DNA from: Bradyrhizobium sp. SZCCT0231
GTDB taxonomy: Bacteria; Pseudomonadota; Alphaproteobacteria; Rhizobiales; Xanthobacteraceae
Assembly: GCF_018130245.1 (NCBI RefSeq)
Contig: NZ_JAFCKP010000004.1
Coordinates: 372,001-436,000 of the forward strand
Length of the DNA stretch: 64,000 bases
Reading direction: 5' to 3'
The position numbers and the translations under genes were made by a program. This document shows, in pieces, positions 8,845-17,520 of the stretch (position 1 is its first letter; each line of letters starts with the position of its first letter). The notes below the pieces were generated by a model. The model was not told the DNA's origin. It ran no database searches and saw only the letters and a list, made by a program, of their open reading frames with translations.

Positions 8845-9610
8845 GCGCGGATCGGGCGGGGACAAGCCGCTATCGCGACGACCCGGAGCAGGCGAGGGCG
8901 CCAATCGCCGAGCCGAGCCGGCGTCGGTCGGATCGAGGATCGACAAGGCCAGCGCCAACGATCAATCGCTCGATGCCATCATCGCCGCCGACAAGATCGC
9001 GGCGCTTAAGCTCGCGCCCGTTTCACATGAAACGGAAGCCCGGCTCGATCGCTACATCGCGCTGCTCCGGGAGTGGCAGGCCAAGACCAATCTCGTCGCG
9101 CCCTCGACCTTGCCGCAGCTCTGGACGCGGCACATCGCCGATTCGCTTCAACTCGTCGATCTGGCGCCGAGCGCAAGGCGCTGGGCCGATCTCGGCAGCG
9201 GCGGCGGCTTTCCCGGCGTCGTGCTCGCATGTGCCATGGCGGGGATGCCGGGCGCGAGCGTCCACCTCGTCGAGCGAATCGCCAAGAAGGCGGCGTTCCT
9301 GCGCGAAGCTGTTCGCGTCACCACATCTCCGGGAGTCGTACATCTCGCTGAGATCGGGGATAATGTGGATAGAATCACCGGCCCCGTCGATTGCGTCACC
9401 GCGCGTGCGCTGGCTCCGCTACATCAACTCATCGGCTTTGCGGAGCCGCTGATGCGGCAAGGCGCAAAGGCGCTATTTCCGAAGGGTCAAGATGTAGAGG
9501 CTGAATTGACCGAAGCCGCTAAATATTGGAATATTCAGCCGCAGCTCCACCCAAGCCGCACCGGCGACGGTTGGATCGTGGAGCTGAATGCCGCCGAACG
9601 GCGCAGCTGA
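8837..9610 (+). CDS. rsmG: 16S rRNA (guanine-527-N7)-methyltransferase RsmG (GidB)
   Basis: Methylates N7 of G527 in 16S rRNA. The class I SAM-binding motif ADLGSGGGFPGVVLA is at about 117-131, preceded by TNLVAPSTLPQLWTRHIADSL, conserved in RsmG. The first 60 residues are Arg/Gly/Ala-rich and not typical of the family. No ATG, GTG, TTG or CTG occurs in frame between 8840 and the conserved region, so the GTG at 8837, inside a parS palindrome, appears to be the start. Residues 62-66 (VSHET) are encoded by a degenerate parS. It overlaps no neighbour; parA begins 28 bases after its stop. Confidence 0.9.
   Translation: MKQRGSGGDKPLSRRPGAGEGANRRAEPASVGSRIDKASANDQSLDAIIAADKIAALKLAPVSHETEARLDRYIALLREWQAKTNLVAPSTLPQLWTRHIADSLQLVDLAPSARRWADLGSGGGFPGVVLACAMAGMPGASVHLVERIAKKAAFLREAVRVTTSPGVVHLAEIGDNVDRITGPVDCVTARALAPLHQLIGFAEPLMRQGAKALFPKGQDVEAELTEAAKYWNIQPQLHPSRTGDGWIVELNAAERRS
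9019..9034. promoter_or_regulatory. degenerate parS site 6 inside rsmG
   Basis: CGTTTCACATGAAACG, with CACATG instead of CACGTG at the centre and different outer bases. In frame it encodes part of PVSHETE; the consensus CGT would encode Arg (VSRET). Binding by ParB is likely weakened. Confidence 0.5.
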
Positions 9611-9638
9611 GACGTTCAGGGGTGAATGGGGAATTTCG

Positions 9639-10520
9639 ATGAGCGTGACTGACGAGCCGCAAGACCAGACCGCCCAAGACCAGACCGCCCAGGAACAGCC
9701 AGCCGAAGTCCCGCAGGGCCATCCGCGCATCCTGGCGCTGGCGAATCAAAAAGGCGGCGTGGGAAAAACAACCACAGCGATCAACCTCGGCACGGCGCTC
9801 GCGGCGATCGGCGAGCGCGTCCTGATCGTCGATCTCGATCCGCAGGGCAACGCCTCGACCGGCCTCGGCATCGATCGCCGCAACCGCTCCTGCTCGACCT
9901 ATGACGTGCTGGTCGGCGAAGCCGCCCTGCGCGAGGCGGTGGTCTCGACCGCGGTGCCGCGGCTGCACATCGCGCCCTCGACCATGGATCTCTCCGGCCT
10001 CGAGCTCGAGCTCGGCACCACGCCCGGCCGCGCCTTCAAGTTGCGCGACGCCATCGCCGCGCTCAACAACAACGTCTCGCCGGACGCCGACTACACCTAT
10101 GTGCTGATCGACTGCCCGCCCTCGCTCAACCTGCTCACGGTCAACGCGATGGCCGCGTCCGACGCGATCCTGGTGCCGCTGCAATGCGAGTTCTTCGCGC
10201 TCGAAGGTCTGTCGCAACTCTTGCAGACCGTCGAGCAGGTGCGCTCGACGCTCAATCCGAACCTGTCGATTCACGGCATCGTGCTGACCATGTTCGACTC
10301 GCGCAACAACCTCTCGAACCAGGTCGTCGCCGACGTCCGCCAGTTCATGGGCGAGAAGGTCTACAAGACCATGATCCCGCGCAACGTGCGCATCTCGGAA
10401 GCGCCGTCCTACGGCAAGCCGGTGCTGGTCTACGATCTCAAATGCGTCGGCAGCGAAGCGTATTTGCGGCTCGCCACCGAAGTGATCCAGCGCGAGCGCG
10501 AGCTGCGCACCACGCATTGA
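9639..10520 (+). CDS. parA: chromosome partitioning ATPase ParA
   Basis: Deviant Walker ATPase that moves ParB-parS complexes at segregation. The 293-residue protein has KGGVGKTT (38-45), DLDPQGNASTGLG and DCPPSLNLLT, all standard for chromosomal ParA/Soj. ATG 9639 is chosen because GGGGAATT lies just upstream. A 17-codon open extension would overlap rsmG and is rejected. The first 25 residues are Gln-rich and contain a tandem DQTAQ-DQTAQ duplication encoded by an exact 15-base DNA repeat. It is followed by parB after a 137-base gap that holds an intergenic repeat. Confidence 0.97.
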   Translation: MSVTDEPQDQTAQDQTAQEQPAEVPQGHPRILALANQKGGVGKTTTAINLGTALAAIGERVLIVDLDPQGNASTGLGIDRRNRSCSTYDVLVGEAALREAVVSTAVPRLHIAPSTMDLSGLELELGTTPGRAFKLRDAIAALNNNVSPDADYTYVLIDCPPSLNLLTVNAMAASDAILVPLQCEFFALEGLSQLLQTVEQVRSTLNPNLSIHGIVLTMFDSRNNLSNQVVADVRQFMGEKVYKTMIPRNVRISEAPSYGKPVLVYDLKCVGSEAYLRLATEVIQRERELRTTH

Positions 10521-10526
10521 GGATTT

Positions 10527-10610
10527 CGTAGGGTGGGCAAAGGCGTCTTCGCCGTGCCCACCGTCTTCCGCACACAATCGGTGGGCACGCTTCGCTTTGC
10601 CCACCCTACG
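10527..10610. repeat. intergenic inverted repeat, GTAGGGTGGGCAAAG family
   Basis: CGTAGGGTGGGCAAAGGCG at the left and its near reverse complement CGCTTTGCCCACCCTACG at the right, with inner GTGCCCACC / GGTGGGCAC arms. The same element is at 23419-23510. It separates parA from parB, so any operon read-through would cross a stable hairpin. Confidence 0.85.
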
Positions 10611-10657
10611 ATAATTCAGTTCTGGAGTGCTGCACCGTGAATCCAAGGGAGCTGGCG

Positions 10658-11545
10658 ATGGCCGACGAAGCGCGTTCGCGACTGGGCCGGGGTCTTGCAA
10701 GTCTGATCGGGGATGTCGGCGGCGAGGCCCAGCATGTCGATCGTCCGCGCGCGCAGCGCAAGGTGCCGATCGAGTTCATCAAGGCCAATCCGCGCAATCC
10801 GCGCCGCACGTTCTCGGACGCCGAGCTGAAGGAGCTCTCCGACTCCATCAAGCAGCATGGCGTGATCCAGCCGATCGTGGTGCGTCCGGTGAAGGGCGCG
10901 CAGGACCGCTACGAGATCATCGCCGGCGAACGGCGCTGGCGCGCCTCGCAAATGGCCGGCCTGCACGAAGTGCCGATCGTGCCGGTCGACATCAGCGACA
11001 GCGACGCGCTGGAGTTCGCGATCGTCGAGAACGTGCAGCGCGAAGACCTCAACCCGATGGAAGAGGCGCAGGGCTATCACGCGCTCGCCAACGAGTTCAA
11101 ACGCAGCCAGGACGACATCGCAAAGGTCGTCGGCAAGAGTCGCAGCCACGTCGCCAACATGATGCGGCTGACCAAGCTGCCGGCCGAGGTGCAGGCCTTC
11201 ATCGCGACCGGCGAATTGACGGCCGGCCACGCCCGCGCATTGATCGGCGTGCCCGATCCGCTCGCCGCCGCCAAGCGCATCGTCGAGGAGGGGCTCAACG
11301 TCCGCCAGGCCGAGGCGCTGGCGCATGAGGAAGGCGTGCCGGAGCGCAAGCCGCAGAAGGCACGCAGCACCGGGGGCAAGGAGAAGGATCCGGATACGAT
11401 CGATCTCGAGAAGCGCGTCAGCGATGCGCTCGGCCTCAAGGTCACCGTCAATCACCGCGACCCCGGCGGCTCGGTTCAGATCAACTACCGTAACCTCGAC
11501 CAGCTCGACGAGGTGATGAAGCGGCTGGCCAAGGGCGCGCTGTAG
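10658..11545 (+). CDS. parB: chromosome partitioning protein ParB
   Basis: CTP-dependent clamp that loads at parS sites and recruits ParA and SMC. The 295-residue protein has the ParB/Srx box GERRWRA (90-96), VENVQREDLNPMEEA (about 123-137), a helix-turn-helix around 150-170 (SQDDIAKVVGKSRSHVANMM) and a C-terminal dimerisation segment. AAGGGAG ends 6 bases before ATG 10658, which is preferred over an in-frame GTG at 10637. Its likely targets, six parS-like sites, lie 1.6-4.3 kb upstream. Confidence 0.97.
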   Translation: MADEARSRLGRGLASLIGDVGGEAQHVDRPRAQRKVPIEFIKANPRNPRRTFSDAELKELSDSIKQHGVIQPIVVRPVKGAQDRYEIIAGERRWRASQMAGLHEVPIVPVDISDSDALEFAIVENVQREDLNPMEEAQGYHALANEFKRSQDDIAKVVGKSRSHVANMMRLTKLPAEVQAFIATGELTAGHARALIGVPDPLAAAKRIVEEGLNVRQAEALAHEEGVPERKPQKARSTGGKEKDPDTIDLEKRVSDALGLKVTVNHRDPGGSVQINYRNLDQLDEVMKRLAKGAL

Positions 11546-11885
11546 GTCGCAGCAACGCTCTATCACCGTCACCCCCGCGCAACGGCGAAGCCGTTGTCGC
11601 TGGAGGTGGCCGCTTCTTCAGCGGCCCTCGAAGGGCGACGGCCCGGCTGCATCTTGGCCGTTCATCCTTCGAGGCTCCCCGCGCGCCGCGTTGCGTCGCG
11701 CGGCTCGCACCTCAGGATGACGGATTTGACGCGTCGCTCCGTCGTTGCGGGCCCAGCTCTCTCCACTCGTCATTGCGAGCGCAGCGAAGCAATCCAGAAT
11801 CTTTCCGCGGAGGGACTCTGGATTGCTTCGCTGCGCTCGCAATGACGATGTGGAAGCAGTTGCGCTCGCAATGACGTGGAGAGAC
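11546..11885. other. parB-holA convergent intergenic region
   Basis: 340 bases between convergent genes, filled with repeat sequence. One block near 11660-11720 contains CATCCTTCGAGGC and CACCTCAGGATGA, a second type of inverted element. The strong hairpin at 11768-11847 follows, then a partial third copy of its end (TTGCGCTCGCAATGACG) to 11876. No gene is seen. Confidence 0.7.
11768..11847. repeat. perfect 31-bp inverted repeat, CGTCATTGCGAG family
   Basis: Arms at 11768-11798 and 11817-11847 are perfectly complementary (CGTCATTGCGAGCGCAGCGA at the outer end) with an 18-base loop. It lies between the convergent parB and holA genes and could terminate both. Related copies are at 6557 and 20067. 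Confidence 0.9.
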
Positions 11886-12914
11886 TCAGCCCCGCCGCTT
11901 CGCATTCGCGGCAATCGCCATCAGCGCGCGCTGGGCGATGGCGGCGGCAAGGGTGGATTGCTTGCGGGTGTCGAGCGCGGCGGTCGCGAGCTGCTCGATG
12001 ATGGCGGCGAGCCGCGCCGGGCTGAAATTGCGCAGCGCGGTTTCGACCGCGGGCTTTCGCGAGAAATGCAGGCGCGGAAAGCCGCCATCGAGCACGGCGG
12101 AGGCGGGCGTGCCGTCGGCGATGGCGAGCGCGGATTTGTGCAGCCACGCAGCCTGGCGCTGCGCGGCGGAGATGATCACGCCGGGATAGGTGCCGGCGAT
12201 CATGGCTTTTGCAAACTCAGTCTCGACGATGTCGGGCCGACCGGCAAAGGCGCCGTCGACGATCGGATCGAGCTTCAGCTCTGAGGCATCGGCGACCACG
12301 GCCATCACGTCGTCCAGCGTGACCTCGCCTTTGCCGTGGGCGTAGAGCGTCAGCTTGCGCAGCTCGTTGCGCGAGGCCTGGCGGTCGCCGCCGAGGAACG
12401 ACATCAGCGCCGCGCGGGCGTCCTGCGCGATGCGCAAGTTTGCGATGCGGAGCTCGTCCTCCATCAGCTTGGCAAGATCGCGCTCGGTGTCGGGATAGCA
12501 GCCGATCGCCACCGCCGTCTTGGCCTTCTCGCAGGCCTTGCGCAGCGGCGATTCCGGGCGAAGCTCGCCGGCCTCGATCACGATGCGGCAATCCTTCACG
12601 CTCATCTCGGCCAGCGTCTCGATGCCGCTGGCAAAGCTGCGCGAGCCGGCGCGAACGCGGATGGCGCGGCGGCCGCCGAACAGCGGCACCGTCATGGCTT
12701 CGTCGACGAGGCGCGAGGGCTCGGCGGAAAGCTCGTCGCCGTCGAGCTTGACCAGCGAGAACGGATCATTGGGATCGTCGACGCTGGAAGCGATCAGCGC
12801 ATCGGCGCGCTCGCGCACGAGGCCGGCATCGGGACCGTAGAGCAGGATGATCGGACGGCCCGCATCGGGGCGGGCGAGGAAGGCGTCGATCTCTTTTCCA
12901 CGCAGTGCGACCAT
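11886..12914 (-). CDS. holA: DNA polymerase III delta subunit
   Basis: Clamp-loader subunit that opens the beta clamp. The 342-residue protein begins MVALRGKEIDAFLARP, and PIILLYGPDAGLVRERADAL is the degenerate P-loop region of HolA. It contains FGGRRAIRVRAG and the central helical block GGDRQASRNELRKLTLYAHG, typical of the family. ATG 12914 is preferred over a TTG three codons upstream. It is the third gene of a leftward set leuS-lptE-holA, but a 130-base repeat-bearing gap separates it from lptE. Confidence 0.9.
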   Translation of the reverse strand: MVALRGKEIDAFLARPDAGRPIILLYGPDAGLVRERADALIASSVDDPNDPFSLVKLDGDELSAEPSRLVDEAMTVPLFGGRRAIRVRAGSRSFASGIETLAEMSVKDCRIVIEAGELRPESPLRKACEKAKTAVAIGCYPDTERDLAKLMEDELRIANLRIAQDARAALMSFLGGDRQASRNELRKLTLYAHGKGEVTLDDVMAVVADASELKLDPIVDGAFAGRPDIVETEFAKAMIAGTYPGVIISAAQRQAAWLHKSALAIADGTPASAVLDGGFPRLHFSRKPAVETALRNFSPARLAAIIEQLATAALDTRKQSTLAAAIAQRALMAIAANAKRRG

Positions 12915-12924
12915 CGGGCCCAAC

Positions 12925-13036
12925 TGTCATTCCGGGGCGCGCGAAGCGCGAACTACGGCGCGCAATTGCGCGCCTGAGAATCTCGATCAACAATCTCTGG
13001 ATTCCGGGTTCACGCTCCGCGTGCCCCGGAATGACG
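12925..13036. repeat. intergenic inverted repeat, GTCATTCCGGGGCGCG family
   Basis: Starts TGTCATTCCGGGGCGCGCG and ends GCGTGCCCCGGAATGACG, with an inner GCGCGCAATTGCGCGC palindrome. Related copies are at 22411-22536, 34912-35014 and 48588-48709. It sits between holA and lptE. Confidence 0.85.
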
Positions 13037-13044
13037 GGAATGAA

Positions 13045-13596
13045 CTACGTGCCCGCGGTGAAGAACGAGGCGAGCCGGGTGGTGATGTTCTCGGCGATCT
13101 CGTTGGCGGCACGATCCTCGGCATCGCGCACGGCGCGGGTGCGCGAGAAGCGCTGATAGGACCCCGGCATGTCATAGGACACGCGCGAGAAGGTCGAGCC
13201 GGTCATGACCGACCTGCCGGTTGCGACCTCGACCAGATTGTACTGGGCGTCGATGCCGAGATTTTCGCTGGTCGGCAGCCCCGTCGTGGCGCTGACGATC
13301 AGTGAGGAGCGGCTGGTGGTGAAGCGGATGTCCAGCCGGTGGGTCGGTGGCATGCCCGTCGCGGTGCCGTAAAGCTTGAAGGCCAGCGCATTGCGGATTT
13401 CGACGCCGACGCGGGCCTCGCGCGAGGCATTGGGCTTGCTGATCGGCGGCAGCTCGACCCCCATCAGCTTCTCGCGCAGGCCGGGGGTGCCGTCGCCACG
13501 CTCGGCATACATCGGCTGAAAGCAGCCGGCCGTCAGCGCCGCGAGGGCGGCGACCGCGAGCAAGCGGGCTGCGATGCGGATCCTAGCCGACAACAT
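13045..13596 (-). CDS. lptE: LPS-assembly lipoprotein LptE
   Basis: Outer-membrane lipoprotein that plugs the LptD barrel for lipopolysaccharide insertion. The 183-residue protein has a signal peptide of about 24 residues ending in the lipobox LTAG-Cys25, followed by FQPMYA, typical of alphaproteobacterial LptE. Its start overlaps the end of leuS by 14 bases, indicating translational coupling. This leuS-lptE-holA order is usual in Rhizobiales as I recall it. Confidence 0.88.
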   Translation of the reverse strand: MLSARIRIAARLLAVAALAALTAGCFQPMYAERGDGTPGLREKLMGVELPPISKPNASREARVGVEIRNALAFKLYGTATGMPPTHRLDIRFTTSRSSLIVSATTGLPTSENLGIDAQYNLVEVATGRSVMTGSTFSRVSYDMPGSYQRFSRTRAVRDAEDRAANEIAENITTRLASFFTAGT

Positions 13597-16207
13597 TCAC
13601 GATCCTCTTGGGGACGATGATCACCTTGCGGACGGGCTTGCCGTCCAGGGCCAGCTTTACCGCATCGAGGGCCAAAACGGCAGCCTCGATTTCCGGATTC
13701 TGGGCCACTGTTGCAACTGTGACCTCACCCCGCTTCTTGCCGTTGACCTGGACCACCAGGGTCACGCTGTCTTCAACCAGCAAATCGCGTTCGATTTGGG
13801 GCCAATTGGCCTCCGAAACCAGCCCTGTCGGGCCCAGAACCTGCCAGCACTCCTCGGCCAGATGCGGCATCATCGGCGAGAACAGCTGGACCAGGATCTG
13901 GCTGGCCTCCCGGATTGCCCAGGCGAGATCGGCTGGGGGCTGGGCGGGGCGCTGGAGCACCTCCGAGAACGTATTGGTGAACTCGCGGATATGGGCGAGG
14001 CAGACGTTGAAGTGCAGCCGCTCGATCCCGGTGGTGACCTTGTCCAGCGCGCCGTGGGCGGCCTTGCGCAAGGCGGTGGCGTCCGGGCCAAAGCTGGCCG
14101 GCCGGGCTGCCGGCGCAGCCTTGCCGAGCTCGACGGAATCGCTCACCAGCCGCCACAGCCGCTGCACGAATCGCGAGGCGCCCTGAACGCGCTCGTCGCT
14201 CCAGATCACGTCGCGGTCGGGCGGGGAGTCCGACAGCATGAACCAGCGTGCGACGTCGGCGCCATAGGTCTCGATGATGTCGTCGGGGTCGACCGTGTTC
14301 TTCTTCGACTTCGACATCTTCTCGATCGGGCCGATCGCGATGTCTTCGCCCGACGACAGCAGCGTCGCGCGGCGGCCGTTGCCGCCGACCTCGATCTTCA
14401 CCTCGGCCGGCTGCACATAGCTGCCGTCGGCCTTCTGGTAGGTCTCGTGCACCACCATGCCTTGCGTGAACATGCCGGCGAACGGCTCGTCCAGCGCAAT
14501 GTGCCCGGTTGCCTTCATCGCGCGGGTGAAGAAGCGGCTGTAGAGCAGATGCAGGATCGCGTGCTCGACGCCGCCGATATACTGGTCGACCGGCAGCATC
14601 CGGTTGGCGACCGCAGGCGTCGTCGGCGTGGTCTCGTTCCAGGGATCGGTGAAGCGCGCGAAATACCAGGACGAGTCCACAAAGGTGTCCATGGTGTCGG
14701 TTTCGCGTTGCGCCTTCCCGCCGCATTGCGGGCAAGTCACGTGCTTCCAGGTCGGGTGATGATCGAGCGCGTTGCCCGGCTTGTCGAAGGTCGCGTCATC
14801 AGGCAGCTTCACGGGCAGGTCGGCATCCGGCACCGGCACCACGTCGCACTTCGGACAATGGATCACGGGAATCGGGCAGCCCCAATAGCGCTGGCGCGAA
14901 ATGCCCCAGTCGCGCAGGCGGAAGTTGACCTGACGCTCGCCGACCGGCGCGTTGCCGCGCAGCTCGCTCTCGAGACGCTTCGCCACCTCTTCCTTCGCCT
15001 GCTCGATGGTCATGCCGTCGAGGAAGCGCGAATTGATCATGCGGCCGTCACCGTCATAGGCGGTATCGGTGATGACGAAGCTCTTGGGATCCTGCCCTTC
15101 CGGGCACACCACCGGCGTGTTGCCGAGACTGTACTTGTTGACGAAGTCGAGGTCGCGCTGGTCGTGCGCGGGGCAGCCGAAGATCGCGCCGGTGCCGTAT
15201 TCCATCAGCACGAAGTTGGCGACATAGACCGGCAGCTTCCAGCTCGGGTCGAACGGGTGCACCGCGCGGATGCCGGTGTCGAAACCCTGCTTCTCCGCGG
15301 TGTCGATGATCTCCTGCGCGGTGCCGATCTTCTTGATGTCGGCAATGAACTGCGCAAGCTTCGGGTTCTTGGCGGCGGCTGCCTGCGCCAGCGGATGATC
15401 CGACGAGATCGCCATGAACTTCGCGCCGAACAGCGTGTCGGGGCGCGTCGTGAAAATCTTCAGCTCGCTCTCGCCGGCGGGCGTCGTCGCCGCATCCAGC
15501 GCGAAGCGGATCAAGAGGCCCTCGGAGCGGCCGATCCAGTTGCGCTGCATCAACCGCACCTTGTCGGGCCAGCGGTCGAGCCCGTCCAGCGCCGACAGCA
15601 GCTCCTGCGAGTACTTCGTGATCTTGAAGACCCACTGGCTCATCTCACGCTGCTCGACGATCGCACCCGAGCGCCAGCCGCGGCCGTCGATCACCTGCTC
15701 GTTGGCGAGAACGGTCATGTCGACCGGATCCCAGTTGAGCTTGCGCTTCTCGCGTTCGGCGAGGCCCGCGGCGAGCATGTCCAGGAACATCTTCTGCTGA
15801 TGCTTGTAGTAGCTGGGGTCGCAGGTCGCGAACTCGCGCGACCAGTCCAGCGACAGCCCGATCGAGCGGAGCTGCTTCTTCATCGCGGCGATGTTGTCGT
15901 AGGTCCAGGCCTTGGGCGCGACCTTGCGCTCGATCGCGGCGTTCTCGGCCGGAAGGCCGAAGGCGTCCCAGCCCATCGGATGCAGCACGTTGAACCCCTT
16001 GGCGCGCATGAAGCGGGCCAGCACGTCGCCGAGCGTGTAATTCCGGACATGGCCGATATGGATGCGCCCGGACGGGTAGGGGAACATCTCGAGCACATAG
16101 TATTTCGGCCGCGGATCGTCGTTCCTGGAGACGAAGATCGCCTGCTCGTCCCAGAGGCGTTGCCAGCGCGGTTCGGCGTCGCGGGCGTTATAGCGTTCGG
16201 AGGTCAT
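13583..16207 (-). CDS. leuS: leucyl-tRNA synthetase
   Basis: Class I aminoacyl-tRNA synthetase charging tRNA-Leu. The 874-residue protein has the HIGH motif (50-53, in [14 protein letters not shown]), a CP1 editing domain with [12 protein letters not shown], and the catalytic KMSKSKKN loop in the last third. Length is normal. A very long reading frame exists on the opposite strand, but it is a GC-bias shadow. leuS is the first gene of the leftward block and is followed with overlap by lptE. Confidence 0.98.
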   Translation of the reverse strand: MTSERYNARDAEPRWQRLWDEQAIFVSRNDDPRPKYYVLEMFPYPSGRIHIGHVRNYTLGDVLARFMRAKGFNVLHPMGWDAFGLPAENAAIERKVAPKAWTYDNIAAMKKQLRSIGLSLDWSREFATCDPSYYKHQQKMFLDMLAAGLAEREKRKLNWDPVDMTVLANEQVIDGRGWRSGAIVEQREMSQWVFKITKYSQELLSALDGLDRWPDKVRLMQRNWIGRSEGLLIRFALDAATTPAGESELKIFTTRPDTLFGAKFMAISSDHPLAQAAAAKNPKLAQFIADIKKIGTAQEIIDTAEKQGFDTGIRAVHPFDPSWKLPVYVANFVLMEYGTGAIFGCPAHDQRDLDFVNKYSLGNTPVVCPEGQDPKSFVITDTAYDGDGRMINSRFLDGMTIEQAKEEVAKRLESELRGNAPVGERQVNFRLRDWGISRQRYWGCPIPVIHCPKCDVVPVPDADLPVKLPDDATFDKPGNALDHHPTWKHVTCPQCGGKAQRETDTMDTFVDSSWYFARFTDPWNETTPTTPAVANRMLPVDQYIGGVEHAILHLLYSRFFTRAMKATGHIALDEPFAGMFTQGMVVHETYQKADGSYVQPAEVKIEVGGNGRRATLLSSGEDIAIGPIEKMSKSKKNTVDPDDIIETYGADVARWFMLSDSPPDRDVIWSDERVQGASRFVQRLWRLVSDSVELGKAAPAARPASFGPDATALRKAAHGALDKVTTGIERLHFNVCLAHIREFTNTFSEVLQRPAQPPADLAWAIREASQILVQLFSPMMPHLAEECWQVLGPTGLVSEANWPQIERDLLVEDSVTLVVQVNGKKRGEVTVATVAQNPEIEAAVLALDAVKLALDGKPVRKVIIVPKRIVNVVG

Positions 16208-16390
16208 GGAATCGTTGGGTTTTTCGTGGATTCGGCCGTCTCAAGACGGCGGACTAGGCCATAGAAGTCCGCAAGGGGTCAATGGGTTGCCGCAGCCTGG
16301 GAACCTTTTGGACTGCTCCGCAGAAATACCGAGGCCGCCGTTGGGGTGGGATTAAGGGGTCGATGCCAATTTGCGGCCCGACAAGGCCGC

Positions 16391-17446
16391 ATGAGCGCGA
16401 TGGATTCCAGCTTCGACGATCCCGATTACGACTATGCCGCGTCCATCGCCGGACGGGCGATGCGGAGCATGGCCGAACAGCGGATTGCACCGACCCCGGC
16501 CAATTTTGCCGTCTGGTTCCAGTATTTTGAGGGCAGCCATGACGATCTGCGCAATGCGATCGATCTCCTCATCGACCACAATCGTCCCTTCGACGCCCGA
16601 ACCAATCAGGACCTGTTCGAGACCTACGTCGCGCCCCAGGTGAGTGCCGCCGTGGTCGACACCTCCGAGCGGCTGCAGGCGCTCATGGGGACCGCGAAGG
16701 AGTTTCTGGCGACTGCGATCGCCGACAATCATTCGCAGATGCAGGTCATCAGCCAGGTGGCCGACCAGGGCAGGGCCGGCGTCGATCCAAAACTGCTGGT
16801 CGCCCAGCTCATGAACGAGCTGGCGCGGGCCGCCACAAGGGCGACGCAGCTGGAGGCAGGCTTTGCGGAAAAGACCCGCGAGCTCGACGTGATCCGCGAT
16901 TCGCTGTCGAGGTCCGAGCAGCGCGCCCGGACCGACACGCTGACGGGCCTGGCGAACCGGCGGGCGCTCGATGAATTCCTGCGCAAGGCGCAGACGACTG
17001 CGGAATGGGGCGAGCCGCTCAGCGTGCTGATGCTCGACATCGACCACTTCAAGTCCTTCAACGACAATTTCGGCCACGGCGTCGGCGACCAGGTGCTGCG
17101 CCTGATGGCCAAGGTGCTGCGCGACAAGGTTCGCGCGCAGGATCTGCCGGCCCGCTATGGCGGCGAGGAACTGATCGCGGTGCTGCCGGACGCCGGTCTC
17201 GCCACTTGCGCCGAGATCGCCGAACGCATCAGGCGCGCGATCGCCGAATGCACGATCACGCGCCGCTCGACCGGCGAGACCCTGCCCAACATCAGCGTGT
17301 CGATCGGCGTGGCGCAGTACCGGACCGGCGAGGCGATCACCGATCTGATCGAGCGTTGCGACCGCGCGCTCTATCTCGCCAAGGGCGGCGGCCGCAATCG
17401 CGTGGTGACGGAGGTCGAGCTCGAGCGGGCCGGGGCTGCGGGGTAG
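16391..17446 (+). CDS. soluble diguanylate cyclase (GGDEF domain)
   Basis: Makes cyclic di-GMP from two GTP. The 351-residue protein has no membrane segment. The N-terminal ~170 residues are helical (IAPTPANFAVWFQYFEG, then a coiled region before RTDTLTGLANRRAL). The GGDEF domain carries the active-site variant GGEEL (about 257-261), which is compatible with activity. It keeps an RxxD inhibitory site (RAQD, five residues before). Starts ATG 16391 or 16400 are equally plausible. It is transcribed towards a second, membrane-bound diguanylate cyclase on the other strand. Confidence 0.9.
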   Translation: MSAMDSSFDDPDYDYAASIAGRAMRSMAEQRIAPTPANFAVWFQYFEGSHDDLRNAIDLLIDHNRPFDARTNQDLFETYVAPQVSAAVVDTSERLQALMGTAKEFLATAIADNHSQMQVISQVADQGRAGVDPKLLVAQLMNELARAATRATQLEAGFAEKTRELDVIRDSLSRSEQRARTDTLTGLANRRALDEFLRKAQTTAEWGEPLSVLMLDIDHFKSFNDNFGHGVGDQVLRLMAKVLRDKVRAQDLPARYGGEELIAVLPDAGLATCAEIAERIRRAIAECTITRRSTGETLPNISVSIGVAQYRTGEAITDLIERCDRALYLAKGGGRNRVVTEVELERAGAAG

Positions 17447-17479
17447 CTTCGGGTGAGACGATGACGGTGCGCTCCCTCT

Positions 17480-17493
17480 CCCCGCAAGCGGGG
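17480..17493. terminator. hairpin between convergent GGDEF genes
   Basis: CCCCGC-AA-GCGGGG within CTCCCTCTCCCCGCAAGCGG, lying between two convergent genes. There is no T run, so activity is uncertain. Confidence 0.35.
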
Positions 17494-17520
17494 CGAGGTG
17501 AAGAGAGTTGGCCGCGTGGG

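Noticed and set aside
13574-16264. 896-codon open frame antisense to leuS
   Set aside because: Shadow of a confidently assigned leucyl-tRNA synthetase; composition is Arg/His/Val-rich with no recognisable domain.
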